Below are positions 4,350 to 5,320 of a stretch of 5,320 bases of DNA, in pieces; position 1 is the stretch's first letter; each line of letters begins with the position of its first letter. The notes under the pieces are model-generated. The model saw only the letters and a program-made list of their open reading frames with translations, ran no database searches and was not told where the DNA came from. Both the position numbers and the translations under genes were made by a program. The DNA is from Deltaproteobacteria bacterium. GTDB taxonomy: Bacteria; UBA10199; DSSB01. The stretch lies in assembly GCA_021414045.1 (NCBI GenBank), contig JAIOPF010000123.1:1-5320 (forward strand), given 5' to 3'.

Positions 4350-5320
4350 TTAGCCCTTTAAGATGTCTCCCAGTGATTTCGCGGTGAATTCCACCATCGG
4401 GATCAGTTTCGAATATTCCATCCGGGTCGGACCGATCACGCCCAAAGTCCCTAGCGGTTTCGCCTCGGTGCCGTAGTTCGCCACGATCACGCTGCAGTCC
4501 TCGAGGTTCGTCATCTGGGATTCGCTGCCGACGAAGATCTGCACGCCGGGAGCCTTGATTGCATGATCGAGGAAAGCCACCAGCCGGTGTTTCTCGTCCA
4601 AGGCGGAGAGGATATCCCGAATCTTCCCGAGATTGGAAAATTCCTGCGTGTAGAGGAAGTTTTTCTCCCCGTCGATGATGAGATCATCGGAATCACCCGA
4701 TACCACCTGTTGCGAGAGGACCAAAGCCTGCTTCAGGAGTCGATCGAGAGTGTCCTGGTGCCGGGCCATCTCCATCAAGATACGTTGTTTCACCTCGCCC
4801 AGGTTCAAGCCGCTCAGGACGGAGTTGAGGTAGTTATTCATTCTAATCAGATCGCCGCGGCTGAGCGGAGTTTCGGTCTCGAAGATACGGTTCTGCACCA
4901 CACCCTGCTCCGTCACCAAGATGGCCAGTATCTGCGTCTCGCGCAGGGGCAGGAACTCGATGTGCTGCAATTTGCTGACGTCCCTTTTCGGAGCGAGAAT
5001 CACGCCGACGTGCTGCGAGAGTCCCGAGAGCATGCGCCCGGCGTTTTGCAGGATGGAGGCGGTGTCGTTACCTTCGATGGACTGGCGGATGACCTGCTTC
5101 ACCTGCTCTTCGAGAGGCTCCACCTTAAGCAAGCAGTCGATGTAAAATCGGAAACCTTGCTCCGTGGGAACGCGTCCGGCGGAGGTATGGGGCTGCTCTA
5201 AGAAACCCTCCGACTCAAGATCGGCCATGACGTTGCGGATGGTGGCGGCGCTGAGGCCGAAGTCGGAGTATTTCGACAGGGTCGAAGATCCCACTGGAGA
5301 AGCCGTTTGGATGTAGCTTT
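4350..5320 (-). CDS. hrcA: HrcA, heat-inducible transcription repressor, N-terminus outside the window
   Basis: HrcA is a DNA-binding repressor that binds the CIRCE inverted repeat upstream of class I heat-shock operons (grpE-dnaK-dnaJ, groESL); its folding depends on GroEL. The frame is open to the right edge: the codons before the GTG at 5292-5294 read SYIQTASP, matching the conserved DYI-TAEPVGSR-TLSK helix, so that GTG is an internal valine and the true start lies beyond 5320. About 322 residues are visible, so roughly 20 are missing against a usual 340-350. The winged helix-turn-helix shows as LSAATIRNVMADLESEGFLE followed by QPHTSAGRVPTEQGFRFYID. The GAF-like middle and dimerisation parts follow, ending with SVIVANYGTE, LGVIGPTRMEYSKLIPMVE and the SLGDILKG C-terminus. 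It is co-transcribed with grpE. The promoter and any CIRCE element are off the window. Confidence 0.96.
   Translation of the reverse strand, partial: SYIQTASPVGSSTLSKYSDFGLSAATIRNVMADLESEGFLEQPHTSAGRVPTEQGFRFYIDCLLKVEPLEEQVKQVIRQSIEGNDTASILQNAGRMLSGLSQHVGVILAPKRDVSKLQHIEFLPLRETQILAILVTEQGVVQNRIFETETPLSRGDLIRMNNYLNSVLSGLNLGEVKQRILMEMARHQDTLDRLLKQALVLSQQVVSGDSDDLIIDGEKNFLYTQEFSNLGKIRDILSALDEKHRLVAFLDHAIKAPGVQIFVGSESQMTNLEDCSVIVANYGTEAKPLGTLGVIGPTRMEYSKLIPMVEFTAKSLGDILKG
4354..4359 (-). promoter_or_regulatory. Ribosome binding site of grpE
   Basis: AAAGGG on the minus strand, six bases upstream of the grpE ATG and lying within the last codons of hrcA. It fixes the grpE start at 4347 and fits translation from the shared hrcA-grpE transcript. 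Confidence 0.7.

Noticed and set aside
3823..4353. A 176-codon plus-strand open frame opposite grpE
   Set aside because: It mirrors grpE on the other strand; GrpE has unmistakable family motifs and this frame has none.
4563..5201. A 212-codon plus-strand open frame opposite hrcA
   Set aside because: It is an antisense shadow of the clear HrcA coding sequence, with no recognisable domain.
5292..5294. GTG as the start of hrcA
   Set aside because: The upstream in-frame codons SYIQTASP match conserved HrcA sequence, so the gene continues past the right edge.
1..5320. CRISPR array, tRNA/rRNA, insertion sequence or integrase
   Set aside because: No regularly spaced repeats, conserved RNA segments, transposase or recombinase motifs, or terminal repeats were seen.

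Overview
The window comes from a diderm (Gram-negative) bacterium. It encodes a signal-peptide-bearing outer-membrane beta-barrel, an inner-membrane polysaccharide-type glycosyltransferase and an HrcA/GrpE heat-shock pair. It also holds the end of a secreted, Asp-rich, Cys-tagged surface protein of a kind common in deltaproteobacterial and related environmental lineages. Genes are GC-rich and gene-dense; the only sizeable non-coding gap (about 69-277) is visibly AT-richer. No species can be assigned from the sequence alone.

Layout. At the left edge, the first 22 codons of a minus-strand NAD-dependent sugar epimerase/dehydratase (Rossmann TGGAGFVGSH) run out of the window. A ~209-bp divergent intergenic region follows, with an imperfect inverted repeat. 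Then comes a tight plus-strand operon: a YaiO-like outer-membrane barrel (278-1153), a five-CxxC zinc-ribbon protein that looks like a TackOD1 domain (1153-1785), and a processive family-2 glycosyltransferase with DD, DGD, GED and QRLRW motifs (1788-3056). The first junction overlaps by one base (TAATG) and the second has a 2-base gap. With the divergent sugar-nucleotide enzyme this reads as an exopolysaccharide synthesis/export cassette: precursor enzyme, membrane synthase, possible cytoplasmic zinc-binding regulator and outer-membrane exit barrel.

The right half is on the minus strand. hrcA (5' end outside the window) is followed after 2 bases by grpE. Where dnaK is often found next, there is instead a 5'-truncated remnant of a secreted surface protein (3080-3666). 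It keeps one beta-sandwich repeat, an acidic DDDGDG/Cys stretch and a GSGC sorting-type motif. Its C-terminal membrane helix and RRR tail lie in a different frame, separated from the rest at a run of six G. It converges on the glycosyltransferase gene, with only 23 bp between the glycosyltransferase stop codon and the end of the restored tail frame.

Most noteworthy are the barrel/zinc-ribbon/synthase operon, which has no PilZ domain or BcsB-like partner inside the window, and the truncated, frame-shifted surface-protein gene with a recognisable tripartite C-terminal sorting signal.
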